The notes beneath the pieces are model-generated. The model was not told the origin of the DNA. It saw only the letters and a program-made list of their open reading frames with translations, and did no database searches. A stretch of DNA of 64,000 nt, taken from the NCBI RefSeq assembly GCF_028657905.1, contig NZ_CP117780.1, positions 62,001 through 126,000 of the forward strand, given 5' to 3'. Shown here piece by piece: positions 1 through 8,104 of this stretch. A program made the translations under genes and the position numbers. Position 1 is the stretch's first letter. Each line of letters starts with the position of its first letter. Origin of the DNA: Burkholderia sp. FERM BP-3421. Lineage in GTDB: Bacteria; Pseudomonadota; Gammaproteobacteria; Burkholderiales; Burkholderiaceae.

Positions 1-1240
1 ACGTGCAGCCGTCGTCGAGCTGTGTGCGGCTCGGATTCTCGCCGAGCGTGGTGACCTGCGAGCACCTGTTGAAGGGGCGTTCGTGGCTCTTGCCGTCAAG
101 ATTGTAGTGAGTGCCGTCGACATTGGCGGAGAAGCGTGTCCCCGCATCGAAGTGCACCACGATGTGGTGCGGGTTGAACGCATTGACCATCTTGGTCAGC
201 GCGGCCTCCTGCAACTGGCGGGCCGTGTCCTGGCGAGCCGCGCCGGCGTCGTCGCCCATGTAGTCAAGCTGGATGAACATGTCCTTCTGTCCCTTCCGCG
301 CGCCCATCGCGTACAGGTTCAGGCCTGCGTAGGTTCCGCTCGCAGCCTTGGCCGTGTCGGGGATACCGTCGTGATCGCTGTCCGTGACGCCCGCCGCCAC
401 GTCGTTGGGCCCGCCGGGCGTCGGGAAGTTGACCAACGTCCAGTCCTTGCTGGTTCCGGTGACGGTGAAATGGTTGCTGAGACGGACGAGGGACTGGTCA
501 TGCGTGTCCAGCGGATCCAGTGACTGGCTGCCGACGTAAGTCGCCGGAGGTGTGGCGAAAGCCGGCACGCTCGGGCCTGCCCACGCGGCCCTGGTGAGCG
601 GAGCGGTGGTGTTCGCGCCGAAGCGGACGAAGTCCACCGTTTTTGCCGCCGCCGTCGCGGTTTTGGCCGCCTGCAGCTCGATGAATCCGCCGCTGTTGCT
701 CCAGTACGGCAGGTAGGTCTCGCTGGCGTCGAGAATGTAGACGACCTTGCTGGTGTCGGTCACGGTCGAATTCGTCAGGTAGGACGACTTCTTCCCCGCG
801 ATCACGACGTAGCCGTGGGCCGGGATCGCCACGTCAGGCAGCGCGTAGTCGACCGATTCGCTGATCTGCGACGGATCGTTCTGTTCGATGCCGCCGGTGC
901 GCAGCACGTAGTCCCTCAGGTTCACCGCGACATCCTGCTTGTTGTACAGCTCCACCCACGCGACGCTGTTGGTCACGACTCCCGTGTCATAGTTCTTGTC
1001 CTGGCGAAAGTTGCCCGCCACTTCACTGATGAACAACCCGGTCGGCGCGACCTCGGCGGCTCGCTGTTCCGCCATGGATTGAGCGGATTGGGCGGCGTTC
1101 GCCTGTGCTGATGTACCGGCGGCGGAGGACGGCGCGGGGCTGCCGTCACCGCCGCAGGCGGTGAGAAGCAGCGCGGCGCAGAACGGGAAGAGCTTCCAGA
1201 GCATGTGCAGCCCGGCATGGCGTATGCAGACGTGACGCAT
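1..1240 (-). CDS. Secreted lipoprotein with lamin-tail-like domain (3' part beyond the left edge)
   Basis: The frame is open from an ATG at 1240 down to base 1, so the C-terminus lies outside the window. A good ribosome site (AGAGGGAAC) precedes the ATG. The N-terminus is a lipoprotein signal: basic start, hydrophobic core and the lipobox LLTAC, followed by a Ser/Ala/Gln-rich linker. The next segment begins LFISEV and continues with a WVELYN motif, the hallmark of lamin-tail (LTD) domains of secreted bacterial proteins. Further on, DSDHDGIPD resembles a calcium-binding thrombospondin type 3/EF-hand loop. The protein is therefore predicted to be exported and anchored at the cell surface. Its enzymatic role cannot be judged because the C-terminal domain is missing. 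The neighbouring genes give no functional link. Confidence 0.8.
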   Translation of the reverse strand, partial: MRHVCIRHAGLHMLWKLFPFCAALLLTACGGDGSPAPSSAAGTSAQANAAQSAQSMAEQRAAEVAPTGLFISEVAGNFRQDKNYDTGVVTNSVAWVELYNKQDVAVNLRDYVLRTGGIEQNDPSQISESVDYALPDVAIPAHGYVVIAGKKSSYLTNSTVTDTSKVVYILDASETYLPYWSNSGGFIELQAAKTATAAAKTVDFVRFGANTTAPLTRAAWAGPSVPAFATPPATYVGSQSLDPLDTHDQSLVRLSNHFTVTGTSKDWTLVNFPTPGGPNDVAAGVTDSDHDGIPDTAKAASGTYAGLNLYAMGARKGQKDMFIQLDYMGDDAGAARQDTARQLQEAALTKMVNAFNPHHIVVHFDAGTRFSANVDGTHYNLDGKSHERPFNRCSQVTTLGENPSRTQLDDGCT

Positions 1241-1560
1241 AGTGTTCCCTCTGTGTGGCGGCGGCGGGCCCGAACGGCGCTGAGAACCGACCAGCCTGCC
1301 ATTTATGTTTGATAGTGAAGAAATTTCAGTGGGTGAGCGATCTTGCTTAAGCGCACGAAAAACAGGTAGTCCTCCTAAAAATATAAAGTGATAATTTCCA
1401 TGCTGCTTTCCGATAATCGAACCCTGTCGGTTAATAAGATCCAATATGTGAACACGTCTCTTTACGAAATGCTTTCGCGTGCTTTAACGTTGACAGGATG
1501 GGTTGCAGCTGACTTTCCGCTGCGGGTTCCTATGAAATCCACTGACTCGCGTTCACATTC
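1241..1560. other. AT-rich gap without a recognisable gene
   Basis: About 320 bases lie between the lipoprotein start and the IS5 remnant. The part next to the lipoprotein gene should hold its promoter. I see no RNA gene, no convincing reading frame and no clear terminator. Confidence 0.4.
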
Positions 1561-2073
1561 TCACAAGCGCTGAGAAGGCGAGATAGTTGCCCGCGAGCTT
1601 GTCGTATCGAGTGGCGACGCGACGAAATTTTTGATGCGATTGAAGAAGCGTTCAACGATGTGTCGAGTTCGGTGCAGCACTCGGCTGTGCCGACGTTTGG
1701 CCTTTCGATTCGACCGTGGCGGGATGACAACCTTGCCACGCGCGGCACGGATCGCATTCGCACAGGCATCCGAGTCGTAGCCTTTGTCGGGAATTCCCGC
1801 GCCCGTGCGCACATGCTCGACCCAGGCGTGCGCGCACGAATTATCGACAACCTGTCCCACGGAGAGGCTCATGCGCAGGGGGCGTCCGGCTTCATCGCCA
1901 GCCAGAGGCGGCTTGGTCGTCAGTCCACCGCGCGAACGCCTTCCTTGCCTGGCAAAACCGATTCGATTTGCGCCCACCTCCATCGGGCACAGCTTGCCAT
2001 CCGCAAGCATCAACAGAGCGGCTGCCCGCGTGCGCGTGTCCTGGTACGGATGATTGATCGGCAGCGGCTGCAA
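1561..2073 (-). pseudogene. IS5-family transposase remnant
   Basis: The minus strand encodes the middle and C-terminal part of an IS5/IS427-type DDE transposase. Visible landmarks are GGLTTK, the GRPLR stretch, DKGYDSDA (second catalytic Asp region), IPPRSNRKAK and HIVERFFNRIKNF (the final Glu helix). The N-terminal third is missing. The C-terminal motif RVATRYDKLAGNYL is in another frame just after KNF, so the gene carries at least one frameshift. It is not expected to make an active transposase. Confidence 0.75.
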
Positions 2074-2447
2074 GATCTTCCCCTCGATTTAAATCAGTAC
2101 ACCGATGCACTTAGTTCAGCGCTCCAACGAGCGGTTTCGCCGAAGTTGGAAAACTTCAATCCCGTTTGCCAGCAATACTTATCATCATCGCGTGGCGTTT
2201 ATCGCGCATTGCTAAACATAATGAATGGTGGCTTGTAAAACTGCGAAATATTTAAGACGAGATGAAGCGACAATCAAATTAAAGAAGCAAGTCATTTTCA
2301 CAAAAATCGACAAATTTTCCGGCGAAACGCCGAGATCCAGGTTAAAGCCACTGCGTTATACCGAGGTCGGTCGTCGATATTCAGCCGCTCGGTATCGGGA
2401 CGTAATGGCCTTGCCGGATCAAGCGCCCGCGTGAGGCCGTCCACGCA

Positions 2448-3317
2448 TTAACGCGCCGGCTCCATCCCCGCGGCGACGAAAGCCTCGACCGCCGCAAGGA
2501 TCTGGCTTTCCGTCAGGCGCTGGGCCTGCACATGCCGGACCGTTTCCGTCCGGATCGGCCGAAACACCGTCGATGTATCGCATCCCCACACGAACAGCAC
2601 GGGGCGACCGAGTTCCGCTGCAAGATGGCTGAGTCCCGTGGACCCGCCAATGCACGCGTGCGCACTGGCGATCAGGTCGACCAGTTCGCCGCCGGACAGG
2701 TCGGTCAACACGTCGACGCCGGGCGGCCAGGCGGCCAGGCCGCGCACGGCGGACAGGCCGACCACGGCGGTCGGCGCGCGCGACGACGCGAACGCGGCGA
2801 TGGCCTGCCAGCAACCCAGCTGCTGACAGCCCGTCATCGCATGGGGAAACAGCAGCAGGCGGGCGCCGGGTGCGCCGGTCGTGCGCAGTGCCGGTCTCGG
2901 GCGGCCCTGATCGGGCAGATCCAGCATGCTTCTGAATATGTCGGCGAAGTGCGCATGGCCCCAGCGCCGCACGCTGGCCGGGTCGTCCCATTCGCGCGTC
3001 GCGCGCGGATGGATCGGTGTGTCGAACAGATGTCGGTAGGCGGGCCAGTCGAGCCAGGCATTCAGCTGCTGCAGATCGATCACGCCGCCGCGCGGCCGCA
3101 GCGAGCGGGCGAGCCGGAAGGACGCGGGTTCGGTCGCGACGCAACGGAATTCGATGTTGTCGATGCCGAAGCGCTCCAGCACACCGGCGACGGTCGGCGT
3201 CGCGACATAGATCAGGCGCGCATGCGCGCGGCTCGCCTCGTGGGCGATCTCCCAGGTCAGCAGGTTGTCGCCGATTTTCGTGATGTCGGGCGGAAAGTAA
3301 TAGGCCGTCGAATTCAT
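2448..3317 (-). CDS. GT9-like (heptosyltransferase-type) glycosyltransferase
   Basis: This 289-residue protein resembles the ADP-heptose:LPS heptosyltransferase family (GT9). The C-terminal half has the family pattern GSTGLSHLAAELGRPVLFVWG, comparable to the nucleotide-sugar-binding loop of WaaC/WaaF-like enzymes. The N-terminal half is divergent. I chose ATG 3317, preceded by a GCGGAG ribosome site, over the upstream ATG at 3359 because the protein then starts directly before the first beta strand. The gene is divergent from the radical SAM gene and is the only minus-strand member of the aminocyclitol/glycan gene set. A sugar-transfer role is inferred. Donor and acceptor are unknown, and a role in decorating the same glycoside or a cell-surface glycan fits equally. 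Confidence 0.7.
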   Translation of the reverse strand: MNSTAYYFPPDITKIGDNLLTWEIAHEASRAHARLIYVATPTVAGVLERFGIDNIEFRCVATEPASFRLARSLRPRGGVIDLQQLNAWLDWPAYRHLFDTPIHPRATREWDDPASVRRWGHAHFADIFRSMLDLPDQGRPRPALRTTGAPGARLLLFPHAMTGCQQLGCWQAIAAFASSRAPTAVVGLSAVRGLAAWPPGVDVLTDLSGGELVDLIASAHACIGGSTGLSHLAAELGRPVLFVWGCDTSTVFRPIRTETVRHVQAQRLTESQILAAVEAFVAAGMEPAR

Positions 3318-3411
3318 CGCGCTCCGCTTGGTAGGGTCGCGAGATCGTCGCGGCGACACGGGCGATCGGCGGGAATATCGGACATCTAATCATTCGCGGA
3401 TTTTCCGGGGC

Positions 3412-3431
3412 AACTACCAATTCAGGTAGTT
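3412..3431. promoter_or_regulatory. 7-bp perfect inverted repeat in a divergent promoter region
   Basis: AACTACC and GGTAGTT are separated by six bases in the 277-bp gap between the divergent GT9 gene and the radical SAM operon. The position suits an operator for a dimeric regulator acting on both directions. No regulator gene is adjacent, so this is inference from symmetry and location only. Confidence 0.35.
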
Positions 3432-3594
3432 ACGCGTCGGGGGAAAAGGGGTTGCAATCACCGCACGGCATCGACGACGCATGTGGACGGAGCGAGTCCG
3501 CATGCGCGTCCGGCGAACCCGGCACGTACGCAGGGCGCGGCGCCGTGCTTCAGGCGCCCGGCTCCCCACTCAGTCCCTGACGGGAAGAGAGAAC

Positions 3595-4653
3595 ATGCGT
3601 ACCCAGACAGTCCGCTTTCACGATACCCGCTCCCCGGACGTACCCGAGGTGCATGCGAGCCTGCCGCGCGCAATCTATGTCGAGTTGACCGACCTGTGCA
3701 ATCTGACTTGCCCGATGTGCCGGTGCAGTCCGGTCAAGGGCAACATCCTGCCGTTGCCGCTGTTCTCGGAGATGGCCGCGGCCCTGTTTCCATCCGCCGA
3801 TTTCGTCGATCTGCGCGGTTGGGGGGAAAGCACGATCATCCCCGATTTCGAACGTTACCTCGACGTCGCACAGGCCTATCCGGTCAGGGTCAAGCTGATC
3901 ACGAACGGGGTCGCGCGCCGGCCGGGGCTGTGGGCGAGGCTCGGCCGCGACGGGATCACGGTCGGCGTGTCGTTCGATGCCGCCGACGCCGACCTGTTCC
4001 ACGCGCTGCGCGGCGGGGCGGACCTGGGTCAGGTGATCGCGAATCTCCGGATGCTGGTCGATGCGCAGCGTAGCGCCGGCCACGATCCGGGCGAGCGGCT
4101 CTATTTCTGCATCACGGCGAGCGGCCGCAACGTCGGGCAGCTCGACCGGATCGTCGAAACCGGCATGGCGCTCGGCGTGCGGCGTTTCAAGATCGAGCCG
4201 CTGCACGCGGCCGACGACGATCCCGACCGCCTCGAGCGCCACGCGGACAAGATCCCGCCGGCGCTCGCCCGGCTGGCCGCGCTCAGCCGCGACCACGACC
4301 TGATGATCGAACTGTCGGCGTCGCTGCTGCCCGCCGGCACCCGCGGCGATGCGGTGCGCAAGACCTGCATCCATCCGTGGGAATACCTGTATATCAACAG
4401 CCGAGGCCGCCTCGGCTTCTGCGATCACCTCAACGGTCGCGACGAATACACGTTCGGGGACTGGCAGACGGACGGCTTTGCCGCGTTCTGGAACGGCGCC
4501 GCGATGCGCCGGCTGCGCGCCGAGCACCTGAGCCGGCTGTCCGGCGACACGATTACCCAGTGCGTCGACTGCAACTGGTGTTACGAGCGTCGCTATATGG
4601 ATCTCGAGGACTGGATCGCGCCGGACTGGTCGGCTTATCGCGTAACGGTGTAA
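3595..4653 (+). CDS. Radical SAM/SPASM-type enzyme, candidate aminocyclitol dehydrogenase
   Basis: A 352-residue radical SAM protein with the canonical cluster motif CNLTCPMC (Cys35, 39, 42). A C-terminal cysteine group (KTC, GFC, TQCVDCNWC) would bind auxiliary Fe-S clusters, as in SPASM/twitch enzymes. The start at 3595 follows a strong GGAAGAGAG ribosome site; the longer frame from 3481 adds an Arg-rich stretch typical of non-coding read-through. In butirosin biosynthesis the radical SAM/twitch enzyme BtrN oxidises 2-deoxy-scyllo-inosamine. Because this gene sits with a DOI-synthase-like and a BtrS-like gene, the same oxidation is a reasonable guess. SPASM proteins also occur in polysaccharide and peptide-modification loci, so the reaction is not proven by sequence. 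Confidence 0.8.
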   Translation: MRTQTVRFHDTRSPDVPEVHASLPRAIYVELTDLCNLTCPMCRCSPVKGNILPLPLFSEMAAALFPSADFVDLRGWGESTIIPDFERYLDVAQAYPVRVKLITNGVARRPGLWARLGRDGITVGVSFDAADADLFHALRGGADLGQVIANLRMLVDAQRSAGHDPGERLYFCITASGRNVGQLDRIVETGMALGVRRFKIEPLHAADDDPDRLERHADKIPPALARLAALSRDHDLMIELSASLLPAGTRGDAVRKTCIHPWEYLYINSRGRLGFCDHLNGRDEYTFGDWQTDGFAAFWNGAAMRRLRAEHLSRLSGDTITQCVDCNWCYERRYMDLEDWIAPDWSAYRVTV

Positions 4654-4669
4654 ACGGACGGAGATCGGG

Positions 4670-5494
4670 ATGCAGGCAAACGATGTGCCCTGGTTGTCGA
4701 ATTTCTATGATCCCGCGCTGTTCGATGCGGGGGCGGGGGAGAGCGACTCCATCGCGACGATCTCCCACTCCCGCGCCCAGCTCGCGGGCACGGAACAGGA
4801 TGTGGCCGACATCGGCTGCGGGACGGGACGGATCGCCCTGCGGTTGATCGACGATGGTCATCGCGTCCATGGCGTCGACACGTCGGAGACGATGCTGGCG
4901 CCACTGGGCCGCAAGGCGGAGCGCCTGCCGCGCGACGCGCGCGACCGGCTCGACCGGTGGCATGTCGACGTGCTCGCGCCGGCGCCGCCGCGAACGTTCG
5001 ACGCACTGATCACCATGGACGATTTCGTCAGCCACTTCGACACGCGTTCGATCGAGCGCTTCTTCCAGGTCGCGGCGACGTGGCTCAAGCCGGACGGCGT
5101 ATTGCTGCTGTGCGACCTGCGGGTGCGCGGCGCGCCTCGCGGCGGCGTCGGCGGGTTTCCCGAAACCTACGGCCTCACCGAGGGCATGCGGACGGAGGAC
5201 GGCATGCGGCATGCCGCGATGATGGGCTGGGAAGAATACGATCCCGCCAACCGCCGGCTGGTCAGCCACCAGATCTACAGTTTCATCGACGTTGACGTTG
5301 ACGTTGACGTCGACGGCCGCGAGGCGCAGCGGGTCTGGACGACGATCGTTCAGTACAACCATTCGAATGCGCTGCTGATCGATGCGGCGGAACGGGCGGG
5401 ATTCTCCCTGGAATCGGCGACCGGCCGCGCCGGCGAGACGGAGGCCGGCGGGCAGGGCGGCTATTTCCGGTGGCGCCGGCAGCGGGCCGCGTGA
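4670..5494 (+). CDS. Class I SAM-dependent methyltransferase
   Basis: 274 residues with the SAM-binding motif VADIGCGTGRIAL (about residues 45-57), the acidic motif HGVDTSE after strand 2 and a post-motif LKPDGVLLLCDL. It starts 16 bases after the radical SAM stop behind a GGAG ribosome site, so it is in the same operon. The substrate cannot be read from sequence; N- or O-methylation of the sugar or aminocyclitol is the contextual guess. Near residues 204-213 the protein has an uninterrupted Val-Asp repeat encoded by a hexanucleotide repeat (see 5285-5314). It lies before the C-terminal subdomain and could vary in length without breaking the frame. Confidence 0.8.
   Translation: MQANDVPWLSNFYDPALFDAGAGESDSIATISHSRAQLAGTEQDVADIGCGTGRIALRLIDDGHRVHGVDTSETMLAPLGRKAERLPRDARDRLDRWHVDVLAPAPPRTFDALITMDDFVSHFDTRSIERFFQVAATWLKPDGVLLLCDLRVRGAPRGGVGGFPETYGLTEGMRTEDGMRHAAMMGWEEYDPANRRLVSHQIYSFIDVDVDVDVDGREAQRVWTTIVQYNHSNALLIDAAERAGFSLESATGRAGETEAGGQGGYFRWRRQRAA
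5285..5314 (+). repeat. Hexanucleotide tandem repeat (GTTGAC)n inside the methyltransferase gene
   Basis: Five consecutive six-base units (ATCGAC, three GTTGAC, GTCGAC) encode Ile-Asp and then Val-Asp four times. The unit is a multiple of three, so slippage changes protein length but not frame. Confidence 0.8.
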
Positions 5495-5495
5495 C

Positions 5496-6596
5496 ATGGC
5501 GTTCGATCTGATCTGGGTCGTGCCGTCGCTGGCCAATCTCGGCGGCACCGAGTACGCGGCCGTCACGTTCGCGAAGCTGATCGCGGCCGATGGTCACCGG
5601 TTGCGCTTCGTCACCGGGCGGGGCGCGCATCCATCCTGGCGAGCGCGGCTGCGCGACGACGAAAGCGGGCGGCTCGATCTGATCGAGGCGGAGCAGGATT
5701 CACCATTGGCGCTATGCGCGCTGGCGCGCCGCCTGCATCAGACGGCGCCGGCCGACCTGATCCAGTTCATGCCGATCGAGGCGCATTGCCTGGCATGGCT
5801 GAGCGATGCCCCCGCGCTGCCCGTCGCGGGCTGGGAGCCGACTGACCTGAGCGCGCGCTGCTGGTGGCTGTCCGATGCGCTCGATACGCTGATTCATCGG
5901 CTCGACGCGCTGCTGGTTTTCAATCCCGACGCGGCCAGCCATGCGGTGCGCCGCTATGGCTATCGCGGCGGGATACACGTGGTGCCGAACACGGTGGCGC
6001 CCGCCGGACCGTACGTGCCGTCCGTCCGCGCCGGGTCCGCCCCGGTAGTGGGCTGCATCGCCCGGCTCTCGGCGGAGAAGGGGATCGAATTCCTGCTGGC
6101 CGCGTTCGGCTTGTTGCGGCGGACGATGCCGGCGGCGCGGCTCGCGATCTGGGGAGACGGCGACGACCGGACGCGGCTAGGCGAGCTGGCCACGATGCTC
6201 GATATCGCGTCCCAGGTCGAGTTTCGGGGGGCGTTCGCGCCGTTCAGCGCGATCGACGACATCGCGCACGCGGCCGACGTGTTCGTCTCGAGTTCGCTGT
6301 TCGAAGGCGCGCCGGTGGCGTTGCTGGAGCTGGCGGCGCGCGGCCGGCCGGTCGTCGCGACCGGAACCGCCGGTGCGCGCTGGGTTTGCGGCAGCGACTA
6401 CGACTGGATCGTGCCGATCGGCGATACCGGCGGCCTCGCGGCCGCGCTCGCGAGCCTGCTCGCGTCGGAGCCGTCGCGCCGCGCCGCGGGGGCGCGACTG
6501 ACGAGCCGCTTCACGCAGTGTTTTTCGCCCGAGCAGTCGGTCGGCGCGCTGCGCACGGCCTACGCGACGATGCTCGGACATGCGGCCGCCGGATGA
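5496..6596 (+). CDS. GT4 glycosyltransferase
   Basis: 366 residues, GT-B fold, family GT4. The N-terminal strand carries the NLGGTEY glycine loop typical of the acceptor domain. The C-terminal domain has ARLSAEKGIEFLLAAF and the E-x7-E type donor motif LFEGAPVALLELAARGRPVVAT. ATG 5496 lies one base after the methyltransferase stop, so translation is coupled. In 2-deoxystreptamine pathways a GT4 enzyme (BtrM, NeoM and homologues) attaches N-acetylglucosamine to the aminocyclitol, and a PIG-L-type enzyme then removes the acetyl group. Exactly such a deacetylase follows here with a 4-base overlap. The donor assignment is therefore contextual, while the GT4 family call is direct. Confidence 0.85.
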   Translation: MAFDLIWVVPSLANLGGTEYAAVTFAKLIAADGHRLRFVTGRGAHPSWRARLRDDESGRLDLIEAEQDSPLALCALARRLHQTAPADLIQFMPIEAHCLAWLSDAPALPVAGWEPTDLSARCWWLSDALDTLIHRLDALLVFNPDAASHAVRRYGYRGGIHVVPNTVAPAGPYVPSVRAGSAPVVGCIARLSAEKGIEFLLAAFGLLRRTMPAARLAIWGDGDDRTRLGELATMLDIASQVEFRGAFAPFSAIDDIAHAADVFVSSSLFEGAPVALLELAARGRPVVATGTAGARWVCGSDYDWIVPIGDTGGLAAALASLLASEPSRRAAGARLTSRFTQCFSPEQSVGALRTAYATMLGHAAAG

Positions 6597-7297
6597 GCGC
6601 GGCGCCAGTGCTCTATTTGTCCCCGCATCGCGACGACATCGCCTATTCGCTGGCTGGCCGGCTCCTTTGCGCGGCCGCGTCGCGCTCGGCCGGCGTCGCC
6701 GTCACGGTGTTCACGCGCAGCAATTTCGCACCGTATGCGCGGCCGGGACTCGGCATCGCGGCGATCACGCGGCTGCGCGGCGCGGAGGATGCCGAAGCGT
6801 ATCGCGCGCTGCGCTTGCGCAGCCTGTCGCTGCCGTTCGCCGAAGCGCCGCTGCGCGGCTACCGCACGGTCGATGCGCTGTTCGTCGACGATGCCGTCGC
6901 GATGCGCGATCCGGCCGTCGGCGCGCTGGTCCGGCACCTGACGACGCTGAACGCGATGCTCCGGCCGCGCGCGGTCTATGCGCCGCTCGGTATCGGCGGC
7001 CACGTCGATCATCTCGTGACCCGCGTCGCCGCCCAGGCGGCGTTCGCCTCGCGGTGCGAGGTGTGGCTGTACGAGGACCTGCCTTACGCGGGCGAGCTGG
7101 ACGCGCGCGCTTACGGGACGGAGCTGGCACGCCGGACCGGCCGGGCCCGGCCGGCTCTCACGCCGAACGGCGCATGGCTGGCGGACAAGCTGCGCGTGCT
7201 GGCCGGCTATACGTCGCAAGTCGCGCGGAAGGACCTGTGCGCCGTCGTCGCACATACCTATCGAATTGGAGGCGAGCGTGTCTGGTGCTGTCGTTGA
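6593..7297 (+). CDS. PIG-L/LmbE-family N-acetylglucosaminyl deacetylase
   Basis: 234 residues. The N-terminus contains the zinc-site motif SPHRDD (His12, Asp14, Asp15), a variant of the family's PHPDDE. The third zinc ligand region is GGHVDH (His137, His140). Length and motif spacing match PIG-L/LmbE deacetylases, which include BtrD and NeoL of aminoglycoside clusters (N-acetylparomamine deacetylation) and MshB. The ATG at 6593 overlaps the GT4 stop by four bases. The adjacent order GT4 then deacetylase suggests transfer of a HexNAc followed by deacetylation to a free amine. The 3' end overlaps the start of the next gene, so it is part of the same operon. Confidence 0.85.
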   Translation: MSAAPVLYLSPHRDDIAYSLAGRLLCAAASRSAGVAVTVFTRSNFAPYARPGLGIAAITRLRGAEDAEAYRALRLRSLSLPFAEAPLRGYRTVDALFVDDAVAMRDPAVGALVRHLTTLNAMLRPRAVYAPLGIGGHVDHLVTRVAAQAAFASRCEVWLYEDLPYAGELDARAYGTELARRTGRARPALTPNGAWLADKLRVLAGYTSQVARKDLCAVVAHTYRIGGERVWCCR

Positions 7298-8091
7298 TGT
7301 GTGTGTTCTGACTTTCGCGGTCGATCGTCCGGAGGCGCTGGCGCGTTGCATCGCGAGCGTCGCGGCGCAATCCGTCCGGCATCGCGTGCGGCATCGCGTG
7401 CTGTCGGAGCGGATCGACGCGCTGCGTGCCGCCGCCCCGCTGGCGTGCCGCCGCCCCGCTGGCGGGCTGGCGCGACGCGGTCGAGTGGCGCGCGCTTGAC
7501 GGCGCGCCATTCCAGGGCGCGTCGTCGCCGCGCATTGCGCGCCTGCGCGCAGCGGCGCTGGACGACGTCGAGACGCCGTTCGTCTGCTTTCTCGACGATG
7601 ACAACGCGCTCGATCCGCATCATGTCGAATCGCTGCTGAACCTGATCGAACGCGACGGACTCGATGCCGCGCACGCGTGGCGCTTCGTCAGGAATCCGGA
7701 TGGGTCGCCGTTCTCGTTCGATCGCTATCCGTGGCACGACGATCCCGACATCGCCGCGCGGCTTTATCGCGCGTGCATCGAGCACGGCGTCATCGTGCCG
7801 GGCGACCCGGTGATGCGCGACGGCGCGTCGGTTGCCGCGGAGGATGCGGACTGGGCGACGGTGGACATGAACGAATGGCTGTTCCGGACGGCCGTGCTGC
7901 GGCGGGTCGGTTTCGACACCGCTTTCAGCGCGGCCGATCTGCGGATGCGGGTGGGCGAGGACGACAAACTCTACCGGCGCTGCGTCGATGCGGCGATCCG
8001 TTTCGCGTGCAGCCGCCGGCCGAGCGTGCAGTACTACCTGGGGGGCGTGTCGAACCTGCGTGTGACGAGCGGCCCGACCCTCGATCGTTGA
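7278..8091 (+). pseudogene. GT2-type glycosyltransferase split by a 19-bp tandem duplication
   Basis: The gene starts at GTG 7278 behind a GGAGG site and reads VSGAVVDVCVLTFAVDR, a GT2 opening strand, then ALARCIASVAAQS. After about 55 codons the frame is lost. The rest (from about 7464 to the stop at 8091) continues in the next frame with PFVCFLDDDNALD (DxD metal/nucleotide motif) and a C-terminal domain. The break coincides with a perfect 19-bp tandem duplication (7426-7463). Deleting one copy fuses both parts into one open frame of about 264 residues. The gene is therefore either inactivated or phase-variable. It is within the operon, overlapping the deacetylase gene by 20 bases. Substrate unknown. 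Confidence 0.75.
7426..7463 (+). repeat. 19-bp perfect tandem duplication causing a frameshift
   Basis: Copies at 7426-7444 and 7445-7463 are identical (beginning GTGCCGCC, ending GCTGGC). Because 19 is one more than a multiple of three, the second copy shifts the downstream frame by one. A 12-bp in-frame duplication (7377-7388 and 7389-7400) lies just upstream. Confidence 0.9.
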
Positions 8092-8104
8092 CGGAGAGCA
8101 TCGC

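Noticed and set aside
83..523. Open frame on the plus strand
   Set aside because: Antisense shadow of the lipoprotein gene, which has a signal peptide and clear domain motifs on the minus strand.
7377..7463. Tandem repeats as a CRISPR-like array
   Set aside because: Only two adjacent copies each of 12 and 19 bp without spacers, inside a coding gene.
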